Below, piece by piece: positions 1-9,366 of a stretch of DNA of 64,000 nt. Origin of the DNA: Cytobacillus praedii (GTDB lineage Bacteria; Bacillota; Bacilli; Bacillales; Cytobacillaceae). The notes under the pieces were generated by a model, which searched no databases, was not told the origin of the DNA, and saw nothing but the letters and a program-made list of their open reading frames with translations. Numbering within the stretch: the stretch's first letter is position 1; every line of letters starts with the position of its first letter. The stretch lies in contig NZ_LMBX01000003.1 in assembly GCF_001439605.1 (NCBI RefSeq), forward strand, positions 131,805 through 195,804, written 5' to 3'. Made by a program: the position numbers and the translations under genes.

Positions 1-10
1 TCCTTTTTAA

Positions 11-1372
<1,362 letters not shown>

Positions 1373-1380
1373 TTAGAAAA

Positions 1381-1406
1381 GTCCTCCTTTTATGGAGGGC
1401 TTTTTT
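1381..1406 (+). terminator. Rho-independent terminator of tyrS
   Basis: A 7-bp stem (GTCCTCC with GGAGGGC, one G·U pair) is followed directly by six T residues, 9 nt after the tyrS stop codon. Confidence 0.9.
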
Positions 1407-1456
1407 ATTATTGAGGTTCTGTTAAAACTGAGTGTTGATTGCACTGTGTTAGAAAT

Positions 1457-1643
1457 ATAAACGGAAAATTTCCGCTTATATTTGGAAATAACGATATTTC
1501 CTTAAAAATAAAGGGAGTTTTTCCGTTTATAGTATCCAAATCGTTGGATTTTGACTTATTTAGAGCAGTTAATCGGAATATTTCCGCTTATATCTGCTTT
1601 TTAAGCTTCCTCTTTATATATTAGCCGGAAATTCTCCGTCTAT
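1457..1643. repeat. Cluster of short palindromic intergenic repeats
   Basis: The tyrS–rpsD convergent gap (about 330 nt, no convincing gene) holds at least four degenerate copies of a roughly 22-nt unit, near 1457-1481, 1511-1531, 1571-1593 and 1623-1643. Each centres on a CGGAAA-TTTCCG palindrome followed by a Y-TTATAT-like tail. Between them lie two further small dyads: GGAAATA/TATTTCC at 1484-1501 and ATCCAA/TTGGAT near 1534-1549. A 61-codon open frame across the block is made of repeat and is not a credible gene. Confidence 0.7.
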
Positions 1644-1740
1644 GGATACTCATTCATTCACGAAAATCAACAATGAATAATAACAGTGCCAATAACAAAA
1701 AAAGAACCCACCGATAATGGCAGGTCCTTTAGAAAGTCTA

Positions 1741-2343
1741 TTAACGAGAATAGAATTCTACGATTAGTGATTCGTTAATTTCAGCAGGAAGTTCAGAACG
1801 CTCAGGTAAGCGAGTGAAAGTTCCTTCTAATTTATCAGCATCGAAAGTTACGAAGTCAGGAACGAAGTTGTTAACTTCGATTGCTTCTTTAACGATGTCA
1901 AGGTTGCGAGACTTTTCACGAAGTGTAATAGTTTGACCAGGTGCTACACGGTATGATGGGATATCAACACGACGTCCATCAACCATAATGTGTCCGTGGT
2001 TAACAATTTGACGAGCTTGGCGGCGAGTACGAGCAAGACCTAAACGATAAACAACGTTGTCAAGACGTGATTCTAAAAGAATCATGAAGTTTTCACCGTG
2101 TTTACCAGCCATTTTGCCAGCTTTATCAAATAAGTTACGGAATTGGCGCTCATTTACACCATACATATGACGAAGCTTTTGCTTCTCTTGTAATTGTAAA
2201 CCGTACTCAGATAATTTTTTACGTTGGTTTGGACCATGTTGTCCAGGAGCGTAAGGACGCTTTTCTAATTCTTTACCAGTACCACTTAGTGAAATACCAA
2301 GACGACGTGATAATTTCCAGCTTGGGCCAGTATAACGAGCCAT
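1741..2343 (-). CDS. rpsD: 30S ribosomal protein S4
   Basis: Primary 16S rRNA-binding protein of the small subunit, and in Bacillus a translational repressor of its own mRNA. The 200-aa product starts [10 protein letters not shown] and carries the conserved [13 protein letters not shown] segment and the S4 domain ([28 protein letters not shown]). The frame is open further upstream, but the start at 2343 is chosen because AAAGGAGG lies just before it and the family begins at this methionine. It is monocistronic and convergent with tyrS. Confidence 0.98.
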   Translation of the reverse strand: MARYTGPSWKLSRRLGISLSGTGKELEKRPYAPGQHGPNQRKKLSEYGLQLQEKQKLRHMYGVNERQFRNLFDKAGKMAGKHGENFMILLESRLDNVVYRLGLARTRRQARQIVNHGHIMVDGRRVDIPSYRVAPGQTITLREKSRNLDIVKEAIEVNNFVPDFVTFDADKLEGTFTRLPERSELPAEINESLIVEFYSR

Positions 2344-2539
2344 GAATGACTCCTCCTTTAATGTTTTTATTTTGTAAAATAAAAACAGATGCACGCAACA
2401 ATCATGTCCATTTTGTTTTCATGTACCTTCGCTCCAGCAGCAGGGAGTTACGCAGTACCCCATCCTCGGATAACCGATTGAGGAACAAAATGAGAGCATC
2501 AAGGCGCTCACATAGGCTGCAATATTTTACACAAAGAGT
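2344..2539 (-). promoter_or_regulatory. rpsD 5' leader, probable S4 autoregulatory RNA
   Basis: About 190 nt separate the predicted promoter from the rpsD start. Near the start codon the leader contains a perfect 11-bp inverted repeat at 2363-2386 (GTTTTTATTTT / AAAATAAAAAC). Further upstream it has GC-richer, structured-looking sequence. Bacillus rpsD is known to have a long leader that binds S4. Equivalence here rests on position and length; I did not fold it. Confidence 0.6.
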
Positions 2540-2569
2540 ATTATATAATTATTTATGGATAAAAGTCAA
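2540..2569 (-). promoter_or_regulatory. Sigma-A promoter of rpsD
   Basis: On the minus strand TTGACT (2564-2569) and TATAAT (2540-2545) are separated by 18 nt. This is a near-consensus housekeeping promoter, as expected for a ribosomal protein gene. Confidence 0.8.
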
Positions 2570-2678
2570 GGTGAATTTCCTCATGTATAAAAGTGAATAT
2601 CAAACTTTTTTACTATTCCCTTCTTTAAATATGATATAATAACAATAGATTTGAACTGATAATAAAGAGTGGATTTAT

Positions 2679-3284
2679 ATGAAAGAATCGTTGAAAGAAA
2701 AACGTATCCGGTTGGTATTAATCGGTTTTTTTATTTTTTTAGTTATTTGCGGGTTTTTATATCGCTTTGAAATAGGGGAAAATCAAGATCTAGTAAAAGA
2801 TAAAGATCATTCACCTTTAGCTCTTGTTCTAAAGAAGAGTGAGGATATGAATGATAATCCAGTTATTGTCCTTTACGAATATCGAAACAGCAAACATATT
2901 TTAGCTGCCTATGAAATTGAAAGAACGAATAGGTATAAATTTAATACGCTGCATGTAATTGAATTAGAAGAGGCTCCTGAACAAATCTCGCCTGATAGAA
3001 CTAATGAAGGAATCTGGGTTAAAGCAAATAAGAAATGGACGTATTATTCACAAAGTTTACATGAAGAAGAAAGAACGCCTAAATACAGAATAACTAATTC
3101 TTCTTCTGACTCTCCTTACAGTTTTGATGATAAAACAGCCATTTTAACTATAAATAGCGACCAATCTATTGTTTTAGAGAAAGGTGAGAAGCCAACAGGA
3201 TTATTTTCTTTATCCTATGATGGATCAGTATGGCTTGTCGTTACAAAGAGAAATATAAAAATAGCTGCGATTGATCCGAAATAG
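2679..3284 (+). CDS. Hypothetical membrane-anchored protein
   Basis: Not recognised. The 201-aa product has a basic N-terminus (KESLKEKRIR) followed by one hydrophobic segment at about residues 12-29. The rest is polar and probably outside the membrane as a signal-anchored or secreted domain. The external part is rich in charged and beta-prone residues and has no cysteine pairs or catalytic motif I can name. The ribosome binding site is weak (AAAGAGTGG), and a TATAAT lies at 2635-2640. It stands between rpsD and the diguanylate cyclase gene, 114 nt before the latter, in the same orientation and with no obvious terminator between, so co-transcription is possible. Confidence 0.75.
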   Translation: MKESLKEKRIRLVLIGFFIFLVICGFLYRFEIGENQDLVKDKDHSPLALVLKKSEDMNDNPVIVLYEYRNSKHILAAYEIERTNRYKFNTLHVIELEEAPEQISPDRTNEGIWVKANKKWTYYSQSLHEEERTPKYRITNSSSDSPYSFDDKTAILTINSDQSIVLEKGEKPTGLFSLSYDGSVWLVVTKRNIKIAAIDPK

Positions 3285-3398
3285 ACAAAAAACATGCGAG
3301 AAATTTCTGATAAATAAATATATAATGAATATGTAAGAATATGCAATTTAGTTTCGTAGAAATAGGGAATAGTTATTACTAATAGGTGATGATTAAAG

Positions 3399-5255
3399 AT
3401 GGAACAGCTTGAACAAAAATTGATAATGAAATTAAAAAGTCATTTTTTAGATATCATGGATATAGAAAATGGCTTATTACATTTTGATGAAATTTTAAAT
3501 TCCATGCTTCATTTGATTAAGGAGTTAACAGGAGCAGCGGATGTTACTTTTTTCAGCATGAATGAGTGGAACAAGCAATTGTTAATGGAAGCATCAACAA
3601 TTATAGATAAAAAGCCATCTGTTATTCCACCTTCCTTATCTGATTTAAATTGCCAAAAAACAGTCATAAGACAGGTGCTTCCTGGATTTGAAGATTATAA
3701 TCTCATTCTGCTATTAAAAATGAATCAGGGCTGTATTGCGCTAAAAGGTGATAAAGAAACATTCAGCCAATTTTCTGATGGAGTCCTTGAAATAATAAGT
3801 GAAGAGTGTACGCGATTTTTGAATACTGCACGATATTTTGTAAAAACAATTTTAGAAGAAAAAAGATATAAACAGCTGTATCGAGTAACAGAGAAATTCC
3901 ATTCCTCCATGAATATGGATGACGTATTGGGAGAGATTATTTCCACGTTACAGGAAATGTACCCAACCTTTACTTATTATCTGCTCCTATCGCATGATAA
4001 TAATAAGCTAGAAGATTTGCCGATTAAAGATTTAGAATATGATAGTGAAAACATTGCTGCCATGCAGGCATATGTAACAGGTGTCCCTCAATTTGAAGAT
4101 TCCCTCCAAGAAAAAAGGTCGGTGCTGTATGCACCTCTAAAAGGAAAGCAGGGAGTATATGGAGTGCTGCAAGTGATTGCACCGAATACGATTGTCTTTC
4201 CGACAAATGAGATTGAGTTCATCACCTTATTAGCAAATACAGCAGGAACAGCACTCGAAAATGCGCAGCTTTACCAGCAGTCTAAGCGATTAATTAAGGA
4301 TCTTCAGTTAATTAATGAAACCTCCCATCGGCTAAACTCTAATTTACGTTTAACTGAGACCATGGCATATATTACTGAACAGATTATTCAATCATTCAAT
4401 GCGGAAGAAGTCGGATTTATATTGTTTTCGAAGAATGATAAAGAAGTAAAAGTATTGCAAGGAAGTACTGAATTTTTTCAGCAGACAGAAGCGAGACCTT
4501 ATATTGATTTTATAAAAGGCAAAGTAGAAGTTGATGAAGAAGCTCTTTTTATAGGGGATTTCAATCTAGAAGGCGAAGGTATATCTGCATGCTACAAGTC
4601 AATTATGGCGGTCCCAATGACTCAGTCAGGCGTGCTGAAGGGGATAGCGCTAGTAATGCATCATTCATCATATCATTTCTCGTTTGAAACGTTTAAATTG
4701 CTGCAATCACTTGTACATCATTCTACACTTGCATTCACTAATTCAATACTAAGAGAAGAACTTGAAAAAATGGTTGTCACTGACCACTTAACAAAATTAT
4801 ATTCTCGAAGCTATTTAGATGATAAAATTCACCAATCCATGAATGAAGACCATGAAGGAACATTTATGATGATTGATATTGACAATTTCAAATTAATAAA
4901 TGATACATTTGGCCATCAAGTGGGTGATGATGTAATTATTCAGGTTGCTGACCTCATCAATGCAAACATAAGAGGTTCTGATATCGGTGCAAGGTGGGGA
5001 GGCGAAGAGCTGGCAATTTATTTGCCTGGTGTATCTTTGACTGCTGGCCTAGTCATAGCAGAAAGGCTTGTAAAAAGAGTATCTGAACGAACGGAGCCAC
5101 AAGTGACGATTTCATGTGGCGTTTCACATTGGAATAGAGGACGCCATGATTCGTATCCAACATTATTCAAGCGTGCAGATAAAGCGCTCTATATAGCAAA
5201 GCAAACTGGGAAAAACAAGGTTGTTGTTCAAGAATATGAAGAACGCAGTAAATAA
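3399..5255 (+). CDS. dgcP: GAF-domain diguanylate cyclase (DgcP/YtrP-like)
   Basis: Makes the second messenger c-di-GMP from two GTP. The 618-aa protein has two or three GAF-like sensory regions (roughly residues 25-150, 165-290 and 310-450) and a C-terminal GGDEF domain from about 455. The active-site loop is GGEEL, the metal-binding strand reads DIDNFKLIND, and an RxxD inhibitory site (RGSD) sits five residues before GGEEL, so product feedback inhibition is likely. There is no transmembrane segment, so the protein is cytoplasmic. Position next to rpsD and upstream of ytsP–refZ–hisJ–ezrA matches B. subtilis ytrP (dgcP). Confidence 0.93.
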   Translation: MEQLEQKLIMKLKSHFLDIMDIENGLLHFDEILNSMLHLIKELTGAADVTFFSMNEWNKQLLMEASTIIDKKPSVIPPSLSDLNCQKTVIRQVLPGFEDYNLILLLKMNQGCIALKGDKETFSQFSDGVLEIISEECTRFLNTARYFVKTILEEKRYKQLYRVTEKFHSSMNMDDVLGEIISTLQEMYPTFTYYLLLSHDNNKLEDLPIKDLEYDSENIAAMQAYVTGVPQFEDSLQEKRSVLYAPLKGKQGVYGVLQVIAPNTIVFPTNEIEFITLLANTAGTALENAQLYQQSKRLIKDLQLINETSHRLNSNLRLTETMAYITEQIIQSFNAEEVGFILFSKNDKEVKVLQGSTEFFQQTEARPYIDFIKGKVEVDEEALFIGDFNLEGEGISACYKSIMAVPMTQSGVLKGIALVMHHSSYHFSFETFKLLQSLVHHSTLAFTNSILREELEKMVVTDHLTKLYSRSYLDDKIHQSMNEDHEGTFMMIDIDNFKLINDTFGHQVGDDVIIQVADLINANIRGSDIGARWGGEELAIYLPGVSLTAGLVIAERLVKRVSERTEPQVTISCGVSHWNRGRHDSYPTLFKRADKALYIAKQTGKNKVVVQEYEERSK

Positions 5256-5260
5256 GACTG

Positions 5261-5293
5261 GGTCAATCGCTCTAAAAGCGGTTGGCCTTTTTT
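5261..5293 (+). terminator. Terminator of dgcP
   Basis: An 11-bp stem with G·U pairs (GGTCAATCGCT / AGCGGTTGGCC) and a CTAAA loop is followed by six T residues. Confidence 0.85.
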
Positions 5294-5620
5294 ATTGTAT
5301 AAAAAAATAATTGGACGATGTGGTTACTGTGTAACGTTAAATCTATCCCCATAAGGCATGCTTGGGCAGATTTACAAGGCTTCTCTTATAAGCAGCAACT
5401 TTTTGGGGGGAGCAACTTATCCCAATGAGTCACCAGCTTGTCAAATTGATGCTCCGCAAATTGATCAGACCTTTCGAAAGGTAATGGACAACTTTTCCGA
5501 GAGGGTGGCTTGTGACTGATAGGGGGGATTTATATACTTGCTCATTTGTTCTAATAAATAACTTTCCGAATAGTTGAAATTATCATATGATAGATATGTA
5601 AATATTTTTTTATAAATAAT
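5294..5620. other. Gene-free stretch before methionine gamma-lyase
   Basis: About 330 nt without a gene. I looked for an S-box, T-box or other riboswitch, because the next gene acts on methionine, but found no canonical core. A possible promoter is TTGAAA (5574-5579), 17 nt, TGTAAA (5597-5602). The GC-richer middle part (5345-5520) is unexplained. Confidence 0.5.
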
Positions 5621-5634
5621 TGAAAGCGTTTACA
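5621..5634 (+). promoter_or_regulatory. CcpA-binding cre site
   Basis: TGAAAGCGTTTACA matches the cre consensus TGWAANCGNTNWCA at every position. It lies just downstream of a plausible promoter and immediately before the ribosome binding site of the methionine gamma-lyase gene, where CcpA binding would be expected to repress. Confidence 0.85.
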
Positions 5635-5652
5635 AAGAGGAGGATGGAAATC

Positions 5653-6840
5653 ATGCCAGAAAGGAATCCTATAAAAATTGAAACAAAAGTTATTCATGAA
5701 GGATATAATTCGGAAAAATATAGTGGAAGCTTAGCACCGCCCATTTTTCAAACATCAACCTTTACATTCGAAACAGCAGAGCAAGGAGAAAGACGTTTTG
5801 CTGGAGATGAGGAAGGCTATATTTATTCTAGACTTGGTAATCCAACCGTGACCATGCTTGAGGAAAGAATGGCTTCTTTGGAAAATGGGGAAGCAGCTCT
5901 AGCGTTTAGTTCTGGGATGGCAGCTGCCTCAGCCATCCTGCTTGGATTAACGAAAACAGGCGATCATATTTTATGCTCCCAAGGGGTATATGGATGCACT
6001 TTTGGCCTATTAGAGCTTATGAATGAAAAATATAAAATTAGCCATGATTTTTCAGCTATGGAGTCAAGAGAACAATTACTACAAGCGATTCGTTCAGAAA
6101 CTGTTTGCATTTATGTTGAAACCCCCATTAACCCTACAATGAGACTAGTAGATTTACAAATGATTGCGGAAGTTGGAAAAGAAAAAGGGATTCCGGTTGT
6201 AGTGGATAATACCTTCTGTTCCCCATACCTGCAAAACCCGATTACCCTTGGATGTGATGTTGTAATCCATAGTGCGACAAAATATATATGCGGCCATGGC
6301 GATGTGATCGCAGGCATTGCTGTTGGAAAAAATGAATTCATTAGGAAAATAGCATTGACGACACAGAAGGATATCGGTGGTGTCATTTCTCCGTTCGATG
6401 CCTGGCTTTTATTGCGTGGGCTAAAAACGCTGGCGGTAAGAATGGACCGCCATTGTGAAAATGCTGAAAAGTTAGCTGATTTTCTAATAAGCCATCCGAA
6501 GGTAGCCAACGTATTTTATCCTGGTGATAAACAAAATCCTGATTTTTCGATTGCACAAAAGCAAATGAGGAAACCTGGTGGCTTAATTTCCTTTACGTTA
6601 AACGGAAATAAAGCAACAGCACAAGCACTCATGGATGAACTTAAGCTTATCAAAATTGCTGTCAGTCTTGGAGATGCAGAAACATTAATTCAGCATCCTG
6701 CAACGATGACACATGCAGTAGTACCGAAAGAATCCAGAGAAATAATGGGAATTGATGATACGCTGCTCAGATTATCCGTTGGATTGGAGTCTTGGGAGGA
6801 TATTCGCAACGATCTGGAGCAAGCATTAACTAAGATCTAA
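5653..6840 (+). CDS. megL: Methionine gamma-lyase
   Basis: PLP enzyme of the Cys/Met metabolism family, expected to split methionine into methanethiol, 2-oxobutyrate and ammonia. It has 395 aa, the usual family length. The PLP lysine is K210 in SATKY. The YGCT motif carries C115, the residue that marks methionine gamma-lyases rather than cystathionine lyases. The substrate-phosphate region SSGMAA is also present. The start at 5653 is chosen because GAGGAGG lies 9 nt upstream; the upstream TTG and the ATG at 5644 are badly spaced. It is a single-gene unit inserted, relative to B. subtilis, between dgcP and ytsP, behind a perfect cre site. Cystathionine gamma-lyase activity cannot be excluded. 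Confidence 0.88.
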   Translation: MPERNPIKIETKVIHEGYNSEKYSGSLAPPIFQTSTFTFETAEQGERRFAGDEEGYIYSRLGNPTVTMLEERMASLENGEAALAFSSGMAAASAILLGLTKTGDHILCSQGVYGCTFGLLELMNEKYKISHDFSAMESREQLLQAIRSETVCIYVETPINPTMRLVDLQMIAEVGKEKGIPVVVDNTFCSPYLQNPITLGCDVVIHSATKYICGHGDVIAGIAVGKNEFIRKIALTTQKDIGGVISPFDAWLLLRGLKTLAVRMDRHCENAEKLADFLISHPKVANVFYPGDKQNPDFSIAQKQMRKPGGLISFTLNGNKATAQALMDELKLIKIAVSLGDAETLIQHPATMTHAVVPKESREIMGIDDTLLRLSVGLESWEDIRNDLEQALTKI

Positions 6841-6843
6841 TCA

Positions 6844-6880
6844 GAGAGGGGAGCATTGATTAAAAATCATTGCCTCTTTT
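6844..6880 (+). terminator. Terminator of methionine gamma-lyase gene
   Basis: An imperfect stem (AGAGG…GCATTGATT with AATCATTGCCTCT) runs into TTTT just after the stop codon. Confidence 0.7.
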
Positions 6881-6920
6881 GGCTAATCAGATATATATCC
6901 ATACATTCTAAATGCATAAG

Positions 6921-6955
6921 AAAAAGGCATTTGCCAAAAGAAGTGGCGAATGCCT
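6921..6955 (-). terminator. Terminator of ytsP
   Basis: On the minus strand AGGCATTCGCCA pairs with TTGGCAAATGCCT and is followed by TTTTTC, downstream of the fRMsr gene. Confidence 0.8.
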
Positions 6956-6977
6956 TAGTTTTACTGGAGAAAGGAAT

Positions 6978-7457
6978 CTATAAAAACTTTATTAAAACAT
7001 CAACAAACTCTTCTAATTTCTGCTGATCAAGCTCGTCGAAACGGTTTTTTTCTGGTGAATCAATATCTAACACGCCGATCAACTGGCCATCTTTCATAAG
7101 TGGAATAACAATCTCTGATTGTGATGCAGCATCACAAGCGATGTGTCCTGGGAATAGATTTACATCCTCCACACGAACCGTTTCGGTTAATTTGGCTGAA
7201 GTTCCGCAAACTCCCCTGCCAATAGGTATTCTAACGCAAGCTGGAAGTCCTTGAAAGGGACCTAGTACAAGTTCCTTATCCTCGAGCAGATAAAAGCCCA
7301 CCCAATTGATCCGGTCTAAAAATAGGTTTAAAAGGGCAGATGCATTACTTAAATTTGCAATTCGATTCGATTCGCCTTCTAGTAGTGCGGCAAGCTGTTT
7401 GATGACTAGATTGTAATTTTCCTCACGGGTTCCTTTATAAACTTCGACATTGAACAT
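6978..7457 (-). CDS. ytsP: Free methionine-(R)-sulfoxide reductase, GAF type
   Basis: Reduces free L-methionine-(R)-S-oxide using thioredoxin. The 159-aa protein is a single GAF domain, and the three cysteines of the fRMsr catalytic cycle are all present: C74 (LPAC), C84 (GVCG) and C108 (IACD). It also has the family's NWVGFYL and DIDSP segments. It is divergent from refZ across a 206-nt gap and convergent with methionine gamma-lyase. Synteny matches B. subtilis ytsP. Sitting beside a methionine-degrading enzyme is suggestive, but the two genes are transcribed separately. Confidence 0.9.
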   Translation of the reverse strand: MFNVEVYKGTREENYNLVIKQLAALLEGESNRIANLSNASALLNLFLDRINWVGFYLLEDKELVLGPFQGLPACVRIPIGRGVCGTSAKLTETVRVEDVNLFPGHIACDAASQSEIVIPLMKDGQLIGVLDIDSPEKNRFDELDQQKLEEFVDVLIKFL

Positions 7458-7663
7458 GAATAAATCACCTAATTTCCAAAAATATTAATTAGATTATAGC
7501 AAAACTAGAAGAAATAAGTGAAACTTTGTCGAGAACTATATAAAGGAAATGGCTATTTTAACAAGAATGTCTATATAATAACAAAAATTGTTGATCAAAC
7601 CTGCGATAAAATGGCTACTTAATTATTATCAAAGCCCTGACAAAATTTGAAAGTGGTGGTTAT

Positions 7664-8296
7664 ATGAAAGGGAATGCCAAGGAAGCAATCGTTCGTGCAT
7701 CAATTCATTTGTTTAATGTGAACGGTTATCATGGAACGTCTATTAGGGATATTGCCAAAAAAGCAAAGGTAAATCCAGCTAATATTGCCTACTATTTTGA
7801 TAGCAAACACGGTTTGCTCGAGCATTGTTTCACTATCTTTTTTGAAAGATACGTAACGGAGATCGAAAACGGATATGGATTCCTTGAACAAGGAGCAGCC
7901 ATTTCTTTAAAAAAAATAGTGGAGAACATAATGATTTATCAGTTTGAAAATATTCATTTAACGAGATTAATTTTGCGTGAAATATCACTGGATTCGCAAA
8001 TTGTACGCGAGATTATGTCCACCTATTTAATGAAAGAAAGATTCTATATTAATAAAGTGATTGAGCGAGGAATGAAGGCAAAGGAGTTTCGCCATACTAT
8101 GCCTGACTATATTACTTTGCAGCTGAAAGGTCTTTTGAATATGCCCTTTTTAAATACACATTATGTGAATGAGGTGCTTCATGTCCGTCCCAATGAAAGG
8201 TATTTTGCTGAGAAATATATAATAGAGGTCTATAAATGGATTGATGGTGTACTGTGTCAAAGTGAATACGAACAGGCCTATTTAGCTGTGAATTAA
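7664..8296 (+). CDS. refZ: TetR-family DNA-binding protein RefZ (YttP-like)
   Basis: The 210-aa protein has an N-terminal TetR helix-turn-helix (residues ~8-55: TSIRDIAKKAKVNPANIAYYF) and a helical C-terminal domain. In B. subtilis, RefZ binds motifs near the origin during sporulation, helps position the chromosome for forespore capture and inhibits FtsZ. Assignment rests on length, domain type and the ytsP–refZ–hisJ–ezrA order. A generic TetR repressor is the alternative. The ribosome binding site is weak (AAAGTGGTGG). Confidence 0.8.
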   Translation: MKGNAKEAIVRASIHLFNVNGYHGTSIRDIAKKAKVNPANIAYYFDSKHGLLEHCFTIFFERYVTEIENGYGFLEQGAAISLKKIVENIMIYQFENIHLTRLILREISLDSQIVREIMSTYLMKERFYINKVIERGMKAKEFRHTMPDYITLQLKGLLNMPFLNTHYVNEVLHVRPNERYFAEKYIIEVYKWIDGVLCQSEYEQAYLAVN

Positions 8297-8297
8297 A

Positions 8298-8335
8298 TGT
8301 GGAAAAGGAATCCGCTACTGGTTCCCCTTCCACAA
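8298..8335. terminator. Hairpin between convergent refZ and hisJ
   Basis: TGTGGAA-AGGAA pairs with TTCC-CCTTCCACA, and the loop contains the hisJ stop codon. There is no long T tract on either strand, so termination is plausible but not certain. Confidence 0.5.
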
Positions 8336-9121
8336 TGGCATCCTGCTTAGGCCTTGTCCCAGATCCTTCATTTGATGTGCATCAGAACCGTATACGAGAG
8401 GGATATTCAGTTTTATTGCTTTTTCAGCCACCCAGTCAGGTGGATATGCCTCTTTACATAGGGGCTTGGAGAAGCCAGCACCATTATAGTCAATTTCATA
8501 GCCTTTAAACTTGATAGCATTTAATATTTCTATTAATTCATTCTTAAAAGCTGTTTGTACAGGATATTTTTTTTGGAATTTTTTCACTAATGTTATATGC
8601 CCGATTCTCTTAGGTTTATATGGACCTAAATCACAATAAATAGAATGGAGCAATGTTTTAAAGTAAGCGTGATACACTTCCTCAATGCTCCCGTATTCAG
8701 TGACCATTTGGCCAAAAAGTTTGGGTGAATAGTCAATGCAATCGTATTTGTTCCTAAATTTTAAAAAATGTACAGAGAGGATGGAATCATCCAGGTATTT
8801 ACCGTATCGGTCAAGAAATTGTTTAATCTCCAATTCGAAGCCTTCGATAAAATCAACCTCCAGCCCCGTATTAATTTTTATTTTTCCGCTGTAAATAGCT
8901 TTAACCTTGTAAATCTTGTCAAAATAATCTTCCAACTGCTCAATATCCATAGAGCTGTCCTGTTCAGGAGTAGGATCAATAAATCCTTCTGGCAATGGGG
9001 CATGCTCAGTAAAAGAAATCTCTTGAAAACCTAATGACAAAGCTTTTTCTACATATGCCTCTAATGCATCCTTTGTGCCATGTGGACAAAATGGTGTATG
9101 GATATGTCCATCTTTTATCAT
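8315..9121 (-). CDS. hisJ: Histidinol-phosphatase, PHP family
   Basis: Dephosphorylates L-histidinol phosphate in histidine synthesis. The product has 268 aa with the PHP metal-binding start DGHIHTPFCPHG, a middle FTEH motif and a C-terminal YGSDAH motif. A GTG 12 nt further upstream is part of the AGGTGG ribosome binding site, so the ATG at 9121 is taken as the start. As in B. subtilis, it lies apart from the his operon, between refZ and ezrA. Confidence 0.9.
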   Translation of the reverse strand: MIKDGHIHTPFCPHGTKDALEAYVEKALSLGFQEISFTEHAPLPEGFIDPTPEQDSSMDIEQLEDYFDKIYKVKAIYSGKIKINTGLEVDFIEGFELEIKQFLDRYGKYLDDSILSVHFLKFRNKYDCIDYSPKLFGQMVTEYGSIEEVYHAYFKTLLHSIYCDLGPYKPKRIGHITLVKKFQKKYPVQTAFKNELIEILNAIKFKGYEIDYNGAGFSKPLCKEAYPPDWVAEKAIKLNIPLVYGSDAHQMKDLGQGLSRMPLWKGNQ

Positions 9122-9366
9122 AGATCGTTCCACCTGCCTTAAATAAGTTGATAAAAACGAAGTGAAATATTTGAAAATTTGTACAATAAAAGGATAAAAT
9201 GTTTAAGTGAATATGCTTTTTCACAATAATTTAGATAAAAAAATGAAATAAATAGTCAAAAAATGTCGTTTACATGGTATCATAAAAACATTGAACTGAA
9301 CATGATAATAAATATTTACATAGATCATCATATATTGGCTCGGAACAGAACAGGGGGCTTTAAAAA

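Noticed and set aside
1439-1624. 61-codon frame in the tyrS–rpsD gap
   Set aside because: Made of the CGGAAA-TTTCCG repeat units, with no ribosome binding site.
2346-2639. 97-codon plus-strand frame opposite the rpsD leader
   Set aside because: It overlaps the rpsD leader and promoter and has no ribosome binding site; the opposite strand explains the conservation expected here.
5345-5520. S-box or T-box riboswitch before methionine gamma-lyase
   Set aside because: A fragment resembling CTCTTAT and an AGGGTGG string are present, but the conserved cores, pairing elements and terminator do not follow.
9258-9280. cre-like sequence (ATGTCGTTTACAT) upstream of ezrA
   Set aside because: Only the right half fits cre; the left half has several mismatches, and ezrA is not expected to be under CcpA control.
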